From Snuella sedimenti (GTDB taxonomy: Bacteria; Bacteroidota; Bacteroidia; Flavobacteriales; Flavobacteriaceae): 63,855 bases of DNA. The translations under genes were made by a program, and so were the position numbers. The stretch covers positions 1 to 63,855 of the forward strand of contig NZ_JAELVQ010000022.1 in the NCBI RefSeq assembly GCF_016428595.1. The letters run 5' to 3'. The notes below the pieces were generated by a model. That model was given only the letters and a program-made list of their open reading frames with translations, was not told where the DNA came from and did no database searches. Of the stretch, positions 27,137 to 35,671 are shown piece after piece (within the stretch, counting starts at the first letter, position 1; the number at the start of each line of letters is the position of its first letter).

Positions 27137-27971
27137 GACCGCCATAAAATACATGCTTATTAGCACTTTGGCCTTTGCCTGCATGAACAGTATAGTAAAG
27201 TACTTGATTCACATTAGTGCTTATCAAATAGTATTTTTTAGATCGATAAGTTCTTTGGTTTTTACCTTTGGCTTTCTTTTAAAACACAAAATCCCATTAT
27301 TGGGAAATAATAAAAAGTTATTAATACTTAGAGGTTTAGTTGGTGTTACCTCCATGACATTCTTTTTTTCGTCCGTAAAATATTTACCCATTGGCACAGC
27401 TGTTTCGCTGCGCTATATGGCTCCCATATTTGCTGCTGTTTTTGCTATATTTTTATTAAACGAGCGTATAAGAAAAATACAATGGTTGTTTTTCTCTATG
27501 GCGTTCGCAGGTGTAGTAATTATAAAGGGACTGGATACACAAATTGATAGTTATGGCCTTCTTTTAGCTTTTATTTCGGCTGTCTTTAGCGGGTTGGTTT
27601 ATGTTGTAATAAGTAAAATAGGAAAAGGAGACCATCCGGTAGTTATTGTTAATTACTTTATGGTCATCGCAGCATTAGTAGGGGGTAGCTTATCTATAGC
27701 AAAATGGACCACCCCTGTTGGGATTGAATGGCTTTTATTATTTAGCCTTGGTGTGTTTGGCTTCTTTGGACAGGTTTACATGACCAAAGCTTTTCAAATA
27801 GCATCAAATACCCAGGTAGCACCGTTAAAATACATGGAGGTTATTTTTACAGTACTGTTGGGTATTTCATTATTTGGGGAAATCTATACGTTTTGGAGCC
27901 TGCTAGGAATAGGCATGATCATTACTGGTTTAATTTTAAATGTGATTTACAAAGCAAAACAAAATAATTAA
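27126..27971 (+). CDS. EamA-family (DMT) transporter 2
   Basis: 281 residues, GTG start at 27126 (ATG codons lie further in). Ten predicted spans, two EamA repeats: 'LISTLAFACMNSIVKYLIH' begins the first and 'ISAVFSGLVYVVISKIGKG' the second. 'RYMAPIFAAVFAIFLLNERI' in the fourth/fifth span is the usual S-adenosylmethionine-exporter-like (SAM/RarD) signature in this branch. Overlaps the preceding transporter by 11 bases. The 3' end meets the DUF2807 gene tail to tail with a four-base overlap. Confidence 0.86.
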   Translation: MDVKTAIKYMLISTLAFACMNSIVKYLIHISAYQIVFFRSISSLVFTFGFLLKHKIPLLGNNKKLLILRGLVGVTSMTFFFSSVKYLPIGTAVSLRYMAPIFAAVFAIFLLNERIRKIQWLFFSMAFAGVVIIKGLDTQIDSYGLLLAFISAVFSGLVYVVISKIGKGDHPVVIVNYFMVIAALVGGSLSIAKWTTPVGIEWLLLFSLGVFGFFGQVYMTKAFQIASNTQVAPLKYMEVIFTVLLGISLFGEIYTFWSLLGIGMIITGLILNVIYKAKQNN

Positions 27972-28699
27972 TCTATTTTAATAAGCTTTGAATTGATCGA
28001 TAAATCTTTATTTAGTATTGTGGCGTTTCCTTTATAATAGAGGGTGCAGTCGACCGTTGCATCAATAGAAATTGAACTGTTAACAGTAATATTGGCCATA
28101 CAGTCGGCAAACATTTTTAGCTTTAAGTGCTCAACCTGTAAATCATAATTTAGAAGTGTTGTATTTACTGCAAGATCGGCCTCTAAAATATGTGCATTGC
28201 CAAACAGGTTAACTGTGGCGTCGCCAGAAGCTTCTATTTGTAATTTATTGTTAATAGCTACTTCTCCAAGAAATTGACAATTCCCCAAAAGATTAACCTT
28301 AGCATTATCTTCAATTAAAAGATTTTGCAAATGCATGTTAGAATTACCTACTGCTGTAAAATCGGTAATAGACTTGGTTGTAATGTATACGTTTAAGGTA
28401 CTATTACCATCAATGAAGATATTATCCTTTAAACGAATATATAGTTTATTGTTTTCTACTGTAGTAATAATGTACTTATGTAAATTGCTATTGGCTTCAA
28501 TCTCTAAAGAGGTTTCGGTATCTGAGAATTTTACATAAACATTAAAATTTCCATTGACCTCTAAATCGGAAAAATTGGAAGCATTTATACTTTTAGTAGT
28601 TATAATATTACTACCAGAAACATTTATAGAGTCTATGCTACAAGCATTTATTATAGCGATTGTGAAGCATAGTATGATGTATTTACTGTTCGATGTCAT
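27968..28699 (-). CDS. DUF2807 (GIN-type head domain) lipoprotein
   Basis: 243 residues. Lipoprotein signal (about 1-20: 'KYIILCFTIAIINAC', Cys 20). A repeated right-handed beta-helix-like DUF2807 domain (about 45-235) follows with alternating 'FNVYVKFSDTETSLEIEANSNL', 'LYIRLKDNIF', 'LNVYITTKSI', 'KVNLLGNCQFLGEV' ladders (landmarks only). These proteins sit on the outer membrane of Bacteroidota and probably act as adhesins or surface scaffold. It is the last gene of the leftward run headed by the ECF sigma factor, though a 750-base region with small ORFs intervenes. Confidence 0.82.
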   Translation of the reverse strand: MTSNSKYIILCFTIAIINACSIDSINVSGSNIITTKSINASNFSDLEVNGNFNVYVKFSDTETSLEIEANSNLHKYIITTVENNKLYIRLKDNIFIDGNSTLNVYITTKSITDFTAVGNSNMHLQNLLIEDNAKVNLLGNCQFLGEVAINNKLQIEASGDATVNLFGNAHILEADLAVNTTLLNYDLQVEHLKLKMFADCMANITVNSSISIDATVDCTLYYKGNATILNKDLSINSKLIKID

Positions 28700-28727
28700 T
28701 TTGATTGATTTTTATATGTGATTTAGG

Positions 28728-28883
28728 TTATTGATTCATATATTCATTAAGTTTAAAAACTGGAATCCACTGAAAGTTAATAGGGTACCACTCGTTAGCT
28801 GTACCATCAATGTTTATAGAAACTTGATTGTTTTTTGTAAACACGTAATGAGTTTTAATTTTGTTTGATTTGTTATTTTTCAT
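28728..28883 (-). CDS. 51-residue small protein upstream of the DUF2807 gene
   Basis: ATG at 28883, stop TAA at 28728-28730, 28 bases before the DUF2807 start on the same strand. The product begins MKNNKSNKIKTHYVF and contains 'INIDGTANEWYPINFQWI'; it is soluble, with no signal. Its start region TATAAAATTTTAAACGG-ATG closely resembles the TACTAAAATTTAAACG that precedes the genes after leader repeats 1 and 3. No family recognised. Confidence 0.45.
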   Translation of the reverse strand: MKNNKSNKIKTHYVFTKNNQVSINIDGTANEWYPINFQWIPVFKLNEYMNQ

Positions 28884-28895
28884 CCGTTTAAAATT

Positions 28896-29006
28896 TTATA
28901 GTTTTCTGAAAATGAAGAAACTAAAAATTTCTGCACATTCAGGAATTCGCATAAAAAAATTAATCATGTTGGTGGGTATGCAATGATGAAATTTGTTTAT
29001 GCTCAT
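28896..29006 (-). CDS. Possible 36-residue small ORF after leader repeat copy 2
   Basis: ATG at 29006, TAA at 28896-28898. It starts seven bases beyond the end of repeat copy 2 (29013) and begins MSINKFHHCIPTN; Phe-rich. It may be the remains of a gene once controlled by the repeat, or not a gene at all. Confidence 0.2.
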   Translation of the reverse strand: MSINKFHHCIPTNMINFFMRIPECAEIFSFFIFRKL

Positions 29007-29049
29007 TTCACAAGTTTAAATTTTAGTTAATTACATGATTATATGTTAA

Positions 29050-29086
29050 TTAAAAAATTGAGAACGTGTGCAACCGCTTCGCTCTC
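29050..29086 (-). promoter_or_regulatory. Attenuator-like hairpin, copy 2
   Basis: On the minus strand GAGAGCG (29086-29080) pairs with CGTTCTC (29066-29060) with one G-U pair, followed by AATTTTTTAATT. Confidence 0.5.
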
Positions 29087-29098
29087 ACATTAAAAATT

Positions 29099-29152
29099 TT
29101 AAACATTGCCTTTTGTGAAAAAATGCTTAAAATTTGTTAATACTCGTTTCAT
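29099..29152 (-). CDS. Conserved 17-residue leader micro-ORF, copy 2
   Basis: It encodes MKRVLTNFKHFFTKGNV with ATG at 29152 after AATAAACAG. Compared with copies 1 and 3 it has silent changes (AAG for Lys 9, TTT for Phe 11, GGC for Gly 15) and conservative replacements. It lies 290 bases downstream of the outer-membrane protein gene on the same strand. Confidence 0.55.
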   Translation of the reverse strand: MKRVLTNFKHFFTKGNV

Positions 29153-29169
29153 CTGTTTATTTTATTTGT

Positions 29170-29203
29170 TTTTAATCAAAAAGAATTCTTCGACGCTCTG
29201 CGT
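29170..29203 (+). repeat. Short dispersed repeat, copy 1
   Basis: TTTTAATCAAAAAGAATTCT and following bases match the reverse complement of 55411-55444. Confidence 0.5.
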
Positions 29204-29442
29204 TGGGGTTTTCGTTGAAATATAAGATTCATGAATACAAAAATTTGAAAATATTGTATATGAATAAAACGGGAATCTAAATACAGAATTTCGGTTTTTG
29301 CCCTGTGAGATCAAAATAAAACGAGCGAAATACTCCTATAGCTCTGCCTCGGGGATAGTTCATTTCAAGAAATTCTTTATTTAGTCAGATGCAATTCGCC
29401 TTTAATCATCTCGGGTGGTATCAAGAGTTGTTATGGCTCATT

Positions 29443-30099
29443 TCATAAGTTTTTATTTTGCTTATATCTATTACGTCCCATATTGAAAACGCCCACTTTT
29501 AAACCAATTCCTGTTGTAAATCCATTAACTCTGGTAACTGCATGCTCGGGTTGAAAATTTACTCTACTGGTAAATCTGTGTTTTATACCAGCTTCAAGCT
29601 GAATATATCTTGAAATATTATATAGGACGCTTATTCCTGGCTCTACAACAAAAACGGCCTTCCAGTCGGTATCATCGATATAGGTGTTGTTGAAATTTTC
29701 TCTTAACAATCCAATCGCACCGCCTCCCACAAGCAGCGGAAATGACAGGTTAAACTTAGACTTACCAAATAGAATAGGTTCAAGGTGAAGTCCTCCGTAA
29801 ATACCTACTAAGTCTCTGTCATTTTCAGATAGTCCCTGTGTGTTCTGATCGGAATAGAAGCTCACAGCTTCAAATCCTACTTCAAACTGTTGGTTTGCTA
29901 CGTAAGCTATTTTAAAGTCAATGGTATAGGTGTCGGCCTTTTTTATTGTACCGTAGCCTAATCCTATCCCAAGGTAAACACCATGAACTGTGTTTTTACG
30001 ATCATTAAATTCAATGTAATTATTATTTTGCTCTTGCGCATGTAAACAGCCATAAAAACAAATAAGTAGTATGGTAACTTTTGTGGTAATGTGTTTCAT
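29443..30099 (-). CDS. Predicted outer-membrane beta-barrel protein
   Basis: 218 residues. Signal peptide at about 1-21 (MKHITTKVTILLICFYGCLH, cleavage after AQ). The remainder shows amphipathic strands with alternating aromatic residues typical of an eight-stranded barrel ('HGVYLGIGLGYGTIKK', 'KIAYVANQQFEVGFEAVSFY', 'YIQLEAGIKHRFTSRV', 'TTGIGLKVGVFN'), ending in a strand followed by a basic tail. Exact function unknown; it sits in the ECF sigma-factor run (112 bases after the DUF4097 gene), so expression probably follows envelope signals. Confidence 0.75.
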   Translation of the reverse strand: MKHITTKVTILLICFYGCLHAQEQNNNYIEFNDRKNTVHGVYLGIGLGYGTIKKADTYTIDFKIAYVANQQFEVGFEAVSFYSDQNTQGLSENDRDLVGIYGGLHLEPILFGKSKFNLSFPLLVGGGAIGLLRENFNNTYIDDTDWKAVFVVEPGISVLYNISRYIQLEAGIKHRFTSRVNFQPEHAVTRVNGFTTGIGLKVGVFNMGRNRYKQNKNL

Positions 30100-30211
30100 T
30101 TTTTTCTTGATTTATTGATAATGTTATTTTAAGAGACAACCCGAATTGCTTAAGGTTGCATATAAAGATTAATTTGTTTATGTTTTTTGAAAGATTTATT
30201 AGAAAAGTGTA

Positions 30212-31303
30212 CTATTCCTTTAAAGTAATGATACCCTTTTTACCATTAATGGTAAAAATACCCGTAGTTCCAGATTTGCCGTAAATAGCTTTAACATGCC
30301 TTATGCGCTTACTTTTATCCAATATGTTGGTCTCAATGTTTGCAAAAGATTTTGGCAGCCGTAAAAGGCCTTCTTCCAATTGTGCGTTAAATTGAAATGA
30401 TAACCCAGAAATATTAACACTTATATTGGACGACTCTTGGTTTATGTCGACTTGCGCATCCTGATCTTTAATGTTTAAAACCCGTAGTTCGGTTACTTTC
30501 ATAGAAAGGTTTATTTCACGATCAACACTATCAATTTGTACATTGGAAAATTGAAGTTCCCCGTAAAGACAACCTATATGTTCTAGCACAACGTCATCTT
30601 TACTGGATTGTAGCTCTAATGATGTTACTTTTGCAATTTTAATGATACTACCAGCTGTTTTTAAAGTTAGGTCTTTAGAAGTATTAACATACATTTCGCC
30701 ATTTTTAAGATTAATGTTCCCATAGATAATGGAGTTGCATTTTAATTTCCCAAACTTCATATCCACGATAGCATTGGTAATGGTTTCATTTATCCAAAGA
30801 TCACCATGTTGAAGGTTCACTTTTAATTTGCCTTTCCAACTATCTATAATAACATCTCCAAATTTGTTTGTTAGATTAATCTCTGCTTGCTTAGGTAGGT
30901 AAACAGTATAGTTAATTTCGACATTGCCTTTATCTATTTCAAATGGATTTACTTTGTTAAAGTATTTCGATAAAAAGCCAGTGTTTCTTTCAGATATTTC
31001 AGAAGTTACACTAATAAAATCACGCGAAGCCTTAATGTTTGGCTGTATTCTATCTAAAAGGTTAAGTGCATTGTCTTTTTTCCTATTCGAAACCTTAATA
31101 TCTATGCTAATGGCTATTCTATTTTCATCCCATCCATTAATTGTTATGGTACCATATTTATTATCTAAGTGCAGCACTCCCGAATTGGTCATTTTGAATG
31201 TTTTCTCAATGCTATTGGTTACAAGCTCTTGGGAGAATGTCATTAGACTAGTCAAAACGAAAGTGACAGTTATTAATTCTTTATAATATGTAAACATCTT
31301 CAT
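30212..31303 (-). CDS. DUF4097-like surface/adhesin protein
   Basis: 363 residues with a signal peptide (about 1-24, 'VTFVLTSLMTFSQE'). The rest is a beta-ladder of the DUF4097/DUF2807 type: 'FKMTNSGVLHLDNKYGTITI', 'VNLQHGDLWI', 'MKFGKLKCNSIIYGNINLKN', 'GKKGIITLKE'. Its start overlaps the end of the predicted anti-sigma gene by 23 bases, so it is part of the sigma/anti-sigma operon. In flavobacteria such genes follow ECF regulators and encode cell-surface proteins; role unknown. Confidence 0.8.
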   Translation of the reverse strand: MKMFTYYKELITVTFVLTSLMTFSQELVTNSIEKTFKMTNSGVLHLDNKYGTITINGWDENRIAISIDIKVSNRKKDNALNLLDRIQPNIKASRDFISVTSEISERNTGFLSKYFNKVNPFEIDKGNVEINYTVYLPKQAEINLTNKFGDVIIDSWKGKLKVNLQHGDLWINETITNAIVDMKFGKLKCNSIIYGNINLKNGEMYVNTSKDLTLKTAGSIIKIAKVTSLELQSSKDDVVLEHIGCLYGELQFSNVQIDSVDREINLSMKVTELRVLNIKDQDAQVDINQESSNISVNISGLSFQFNAQLEEGLLRLPKSFANIETNILDKSKRIRHVKAIYGKSGTTGIFTINGKKGIITLKE

Positions 31304-31826
31304 TTTCTATGTTTTTTGACCTGTTAATCTGTTTCAACAATTTTTCTATTAATTCTATGCGCTTTCTATAATTTATAATTATGGCCTCTAAAATGCGTTC
31401 GGAATCAATGTTTTTATGGAACTCTATTTTTAGTGTTTGGTATTCTTTATCTAATTCATCCATAAACGCAAGAAATGTTTCTTTTTCGCCTTTAGTTAGT
31501 GTTGCATTTTTATTAATTAACATGACTTGTTGCGCAACCAATCCTTTGTAGTGCTTGTCTATATCTTGAAGTTCATGTGCAACGATCGTTTCACTACCTA
31601 TGGCAAATTTGCTATAAAATGTATCCACAAGTAAAAACATCCCTAAAAGAACAACAACTGAAGCAGCTACCTTTATTAGTGGATGTTTCCAAACTATAAA
31701 GTGCTTTGTTTTTTTACCGGGTGTATTTAGTCTTGGCTCAATATTAGCCCATAGTTTGGTTTTATCTGCTTTAAATTCATCAAATAAATCCTTGTTTTCT
31801 TTTATTATTTTTTCAAAATGATCCAT
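31281..31826 (-). CDS. Predicted membrane anti-sigma factor
   Basis: 181 residues with one membrane segment (about 51-70: 'VAASVVVLLGMFLLVDTFY'). The cytoplasmic N-terminus contains 'KIIKENKDLFDEFKADKTKLWANIEPRLN', a short amphipathic unit like the anti-sigma helices of Bacteroidota. The periplasmic part (about 75-181) is helical ('LAFMDELDKEYQTLKIEFHKN'). No zinc HxxxCxxC motif is seen. Its ATG overlaps the sigma-factor stop by one base (TAATG), a strong sign of co-translation. Assignment rests mostly on context. Confidence 0.7.
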   Translation of the reverse strand: MDHFEKIIKENKDLFDEFKADKTKLWANIEPRLNTPGKKTKHFIVWKHPLIKVAASVVVLLGMFLLVDTFYSKFAIGSETIVAHELQDIDKHYKGLVAQQVMLINKNATLTKGEKETFLAFMDELDKEYQTLKIEFHKNIDSERILEAIIINYRKRIELIEKLLKQINRSKNIENEDVYIL

Positions 31827-32371
31827 TAAAGTGATTTTATAATGTCTATTAGCTTCTTTTTGGCCCTGTGGTATTGTGATTTGGAAGTAGATTGTGAAAT
31901 TCCTAATATTTCACCAATTTCAACATGGTCGTATCCTTCAATCAAGTATAAGTTTAAGATTTGCTGATAACCAGATGGTAACAATCTTATGCCCTTATTG
32001 ACTTTTTCTATTTCTACAGTAATTTCCTCATCTTTACAGGGAATATCTGTTGCAAGGTGAAATGATTCATTGTTAAAAGGTATTACTGCTATCTTTCTTT
32101 TTTTTAAAAAATTAATACTTCTATTAATTACTATTCGTTTTAGCCAACTACCAAAACTACTTTGGTACCTGTAAGTATCTAGGTTGTTAAAAGCTTCAAC
32201 AAAACTATCTTGAACAATATCTTCTGCATCTTCTTTAATATGTACCATACGCATACTAACATTGTACATTGCGTCTACATATAGTTCAAATAACCTGTAT
32301 TGGGAGCTTCTATCTCCCCGTTTACTATTTTCTACAAGATCACTATGGATATATAATGTATTGGCTTCCAA
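31826..32371 (-). CDS. ECF RNA polymerase sigma factor
   Basis: 181 residues. Region 2 (about 14-80): 'YVDAMYNVSMRMVHIKEDAEDIVQDSFVEAF', with 'EDIVQDSF' as the conserved core-binding segment, and 'FGSWLKRIVINRSINFLKK' for -10 recognition. Region 4 (about 118-178): 'GYQQILNLYLIEGYDHVEIG' and 'GISQSTSKSQYHRAKKKL' helix-turn-helix. It heads a leftward operon with a predicted anti-sigma factor, a DUF4097 protein and an outer-membrane protein, consistent with control of the envelope. Confidence 0.92.
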   Translation of the reverse strand: MEANTLYIHSDLVENSKRGDRSSQYRLFELYVDAMYNVSMRMVHIKEDAEDIVQDSFVEAFNNLDTYRYQSSFGSWLKRIVINRSINFLKKRKIAVIPFNNESFHLATDIPCKDEEITVEIEKVNKGIRLLPSGYQQILNLYLIEGYDHVEIGEILGISQSTSKSQYHRAKKKLIDIIKSL

Positions 32372-32618
32372 TTAATTTTTGCTAGATGTAATGTGTCTAA
32401 AAATAGTTTTATTCTTTTAGTTACTCCTATAGACAATAAAAAAATAAAAGGGTTGCATTGTTGTCAAAAAAATATTGATAAAATCATTCTTAACTTTTCT
32501 ATATTACTTAAAAGTATTTATAACTTACACTCCTTTATTATTTTTTTAAGCTTTTTAATGTTTGGCAAGCTCTTGTCTAATTTGTAATTTGCGCCGATTT
32601 ATAATTAGCGCCCTTAAA

Positions 32619-33665
32619 ATGTCATTCAAAATATTCATAAATAATATCCGAAGAAAAATTATGCATAGAATTACCAAACGTATTGGTAAGTCTTATTCGG
32701 AGCCCAAAAAAGGAAGTCTTAAAGAAGCGGATATAAAAAAAGTTTTAATTGTCAGACCTAATCATAGACTTGGGAATCAATTATTATTAACGCCTATTGT
32801 TCAAGAAGTCATCAATAGATTTCCTAATTGTGAAATCGATTTATTTGTTAAAGGTGGTGTTGCCCATCCTGTATTTAAAAACTACAAACAAATTAATAAA
32901 ATCATCCAATTGCCAAGAAAGCCTTTTAGTAATTTATTTAAATATGCAAAGGGATGGATATCAATAAAAAGTAAAGCATATGATTTGGTAATTAACGGTG
33001 ATAAAAATTCGTCTTCTGGTAGATTGTTAACACAAATTTCGAAAGCAAATTTTAAGGTTTTTGGAGATGTACATGAAGAAATTCAATTAAAATATAAAGA
33101 TTACAAGCATATATCTAAATACCCTATCTATAATTTAAGACGGTATTTAACTAAATTGGGTGTTTCAATAAGTGAAGAGGCATTACCTGTTTTAGATATA
33201 AAACTGGATGTTAATGAAGTATCAAAGGGAAAAGAAATTTTGAATGACATTGTTAAAAACGACAAGAAGACCATTTGTATATATACCAATGCTACTGGTG
33301 ATAAATGTTATTCTGAAGATTGGTGGGAAACGTTTTATGCCCGTTTGCAACAGGAATATCTAGAGTATAACATTATTGAAATGCTGCCAATTGAAAACAT
33401 ATCTAAAATAAATTTTAAAGCCCCTAATTTTTACAGTAAGGATATTCGGGAAATGGGAGGCATCATTAACAATGTAGCTGTATTTATTGCAGCCGATAAT
33501 GGTGTGATGCACTTGGCAAGCGCTTCCTTAACGCCCACAGTTGGGTTCTTTTCTGTTACAAACCCCGATGTTTATGAGCCGTATGGTAATGGTAGTATCG
33601 CTTTAAATACTAATACTAGTAATATTGACGATTGGATTACGGCAATAAATAAAATTCTCAATTAA
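32619..33665 (+). CDS. Glycosyltransferase family 9 (heptosyltransferase-like)
   Basis: About 348 residues from the ATG at 32619 (MSFKIFINNIRRKI); the ATG at 32562 adds an unlike 19-residue stretch. GT-B fold: N-terminal 'VLIVRPNHRLGNQLLLTPIVQ' (landmark RPNHRLGNQLLLTP, the GT9 start) and C-terminal sugar-nucleotide motif 'AADNGVMHLASASLTPTVG' with 'NPDVYEPYG'. Such enzymes transfer heptose or related sugars to the LPS core at the inner membrane. Promoter elements lie near 32580. Convergent with the slipin gene, four-base overlap. Confidence 0.85.
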   Translation: MSFKIFINNIRRKIMHRITKRIGKSYSEPKKGSLKEADIKKVLIVRPNHRLGNQLLLTPIVQEVINRFPNCEIDLFVKGGVAHPVFKNYKQINKIIQLPRKPFSNLFKYAKGWISIKSKAYDLVINGDKNSSSGRLLTQISKANFKVFGDVHEEIQLKYKDYKHISKYPIYNLRRYLTKLGVSISEEALPVLDIKLDVNEVSKGKEILNDIVKNDKKTICIYTNATGDKCYSEDWWETFYARLQQEYLEYNIIEMLPIENISKINFKAPNFYSKDIREMGGIINNVAVFIAADNGVMHLASASLTPTVGFFSVTNPDVYEPYGNGSIALNTNTSNIDDWITAINKILN

Positions 33666-34405
33666 CTATCTTTCTTGGGGTTGTTTGGTAATACTTCCTC
33701 AGGGAATGGGAATAAAATAGTCGAATTCTTTTCAGCCGCAATATTCGATAGTGTTTGATACAGTCTTAATTTAATGGCCGATGGGGATTGATCGATTAAT
33801 TTACCTGCTTCTAATAACTTCCCAGCTGCCTGTTCTTCGGCTAATGCCAATATTATACGGGCCCTTCGCGAACGTTCCGCTTCAGCTTGGTTAGCCATCA
33901 TACGACGCATGTTTTCAGGTAATTGTATGTCCTTAATCTTTACATCATTAATATCGATGCCCCATTCCTTCGTTTCTATTTCAACAATGTGCTTGATGTT
34001 TTTACCCATTTCTTCGCGCTTGGATAAAATGGTATCTAATTCTACTTTACCACACACATCCCGTAAAGCAGCCTGTGATAATTGGGTAATGGCAAACTTA
34101 TATTCTTCAACTTCTAGAACAGCCTTTTCCGGATCATTAATTTTAAAAAAAACCACACCATCGATACTACAGGGAACATTATCTTCGGTCATGACTTCCT
34201 GAGAAACAATATTAATAGTAATAACCCTAATATCAACAATCTGAATAGTCTCTACTATAGGGATGATCCATCTAAAACCGGGTTGTAGTGTTTTTATGTA
34301 TTTACCAAATCTAAATTTTAAGGCACGCTTATATTCATACACAATACGGATTCCAGATAGAAAAAATAGGATGAGTATAATACTAAAAACAGACATTGGA
34401 TTCAT
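33662..34405 (-). CDS. SPFH-domain slipin (stomatin-like protein)
   Basis: 247 residues from the ATG at 34405 (MNPMSVFSIILILFFL); an upstream ATG at 34585 would add 60 residues with an unlikely extra membrane run. One membrane segment (about 5-22), then an SPFH domain: 'VYEYKRALKFRFGKYIKTLQ', 'IVDIRVITINIVSQEVMTED', 'DGVVFFKINDPEKAV', 'MANQAEAERSRRARII' (the conserved QAEAER hinge). Slipins form membrane oligomers, often paired with an NfeD protein, which is not seen here. Role in membrane microdomains is inferred. Confidence 0.88.
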   Translation of the reverse strand: MNPMSVFSIILILFFLSGIRIVYEYKRALKFRFGKYIKTLQPGFRWIIPIVETIQIVDIRVITINIVSQEVMTEDNVPCSIDGVVFFKINDPEKAVLEVEEYKFAITQLSQAALRDVCGKVELDTILSKREEMGKNIKHIVEIETKEWGIDINDVKIKDIQLPENMRRMMANQAEAERSRRARIILALAEEQAAGKLLEAGKLIDQSPSAIKLRLYQTLSNIAAEKNSTILFPFPEEVLPNNPKKDS

Positions 34406-34652
34406 GGTTAAAGCTATTTCAATTTTAATTATAATTATAGAATGATGCCGCGCGGCGTGTTGTAAATTCCTTAACCTGAAAAGAATTAATTCGGTTATAA
34501 ATGTCCATAATAAGTTACAAAAAATATAGGACACTAGAAAATAATTGTTAAATAGACAGTCTATTAAATTTAAAATGTTAAGCATTTAACAAGAAGACTC
34601 AACATTCCATTTTATTTGTTTACTTGCATACATAATAGAATGTCTATAGGAT

Positions 34653-35465
34653 TTGGATACAGCCATCGCTACATACAATAAAATTACTTCACTAGAAAAC
34701 ATTAAGGTTGCCCGTTTTGATGTTAGTAAGCGCTACACGAAACCTCACAGACATAACAAGTATCTAGAATTGGTTTTTTTTAGCAAGGGTTCAGGATTTC
34801 ATTATATGGATTTAAAAAGCTATGCTATTAAACCACCCGTAGTGTTTTTAATAAAAAAAGGGGAAGTACACCATTGGGAAATAGATAGCAAGCCAAAAGG
34901 GTATGTAATTATAATAAAAGAAGCTTTTTTAGAAAAAACACTTGATAAACATATTAATACGTTGTTATTTAAGCTAGATAGCAAGCAGAAAATAAACATT
35001 CCAGAGAAAGACTTAACCATACGTAAGTTATTTAAGATTTTATGCCAAGAAGCCAATCAAGAAAATGCCCAACAAGATATTGTAGAAGGGCTTCTAAAAG
35101 CTTTAATATCGAAAATAGCAAGCTATTCTAGTTTGGATGGTATAAAAATGAATACTGTAGATACCGCTACCCGCTTTTTAGATATTTTAAGCAAAACCCT
35201 TAAAAACAATGTGGGTTTTTATGCAGAGCTCTTAAATGTCACACCTCAAAACCTCAACCAAATTTGTCAAAAAAGCTATAATAAGACAGCTTCCCTAGTT
35301 ATTGCCGATTTTCTTATTAAAGAAGCAAAGCGTTTATTGGTTTACACAAGCAAATCGGTAAGTGAAATTGCTTTCCATTTTGACTTTAAAGATGTTTCCC
35401 ATTTTATTAAATACTTTAAGAGACATACAGGGCATACACCCTTACAATTTAAAAACAATCATTAA
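34653..35465 (+). CDS. AraC-family regulator with cupin-like sensor domain
   Basis: 270 residues with a TTG start at 34653; no in-frame ATG is near the N-terminus. The N-terminal AraC cupin-type domain is about 15-110 ('YTKPHRHNKYLELVFFSKGS'). The C-terminal AraC helix-turn-helix pair is about 170-268, with 'NPQ'-like first recognition region 'ELLNVTPQNLNQICQKSYNK' and second 'SVSEIAFHFDFKDVSHFIKYFKRHTGHTP' (landmark FKRHTGHTPLQF). It precedes a TonB receptor on the same strand (206 bases away) and is the likely regulator of it. Confidence 0.88.
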   Translation: MDTAIATYNKITSLENIKVARFDVSKRYTKPHRHNKYLELVFFSKGSGFHYMDLKSYAIKPPVVFLIKKGEVHHWEIDSKPKGYVIIIKEAFLEKTLDKHINTLLFKLDSKQKINIPEKDLTIRKLFKILCQEANQENAQQDIVEGLLKALISKIASYSSLDGIKMNTVDTATRFLDILSKTLKNNVGFYAELLNVTPQNLNQICQKSYNKTASLVIADFLIKEAKRLLVYTSKSVSEIAFHFDFKDVSHFIKYFKRHTGHTPLQFKNNH

Positions 35466-35537
35466 TAACGTCTTCAACTTAATTTGGTATTGACCTTAAC
35501 TTTTACAAATAAACCATTTAAACGTGTTTTGATAACC

Positions 35538-35545
35538 TATATTTG
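35538..35545 (+). promoter_or_regulatory. Putative -7 element upstream of the TonB receptor
   Basis: TATATTTG fits TAnnTTTG. The -33 TTG is not at optimal distance, as expected for an activator-dependent promoter controlled by the AraC regulator. It gives a leader of about 120 bases. Confidence 0.5.
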
Positions 35546-35671
35546 CACCTTTAAAATTGTAAACTCAATTCTTTTAATGTGAAATGAACCACAACTAAAG
35601 GAAGTATTTAATGGCGAATTACACATGTCTGCCGACAGCTAAGGCAACCTAAAAACGATAAAATTTATTAG

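Larger units (their letters stand above)
29013..29160 (-). repeat. Leader-type repeat, copy 2
   Basis: Same architecture as 8914-9068 on the same strand: micro-ORF (29152-29099), hairpin (29086-29050) and the start-region segment AACTAAAATTTAAAC ending at 29013. Here the segment is followed by GTGAAATGA instead of a long gene. The surrounding 28884-29442 gap otherwise holds a repeat fragment at 29170-29203 and no gene. Confidence 0.72.

Noticed and set aside
26222-27971. The two EamA genes as one frameshifted gene
   Set aside because: Each encodes a full ten-span protein with its own start motif, so they are two complete transporters.
28916-28990. A 24-codon plus-strand frame starting MKKLKISAHSG
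   Set aside because: No promoter, no conservation evidence, and antisense to the possible 36-residue ORF.
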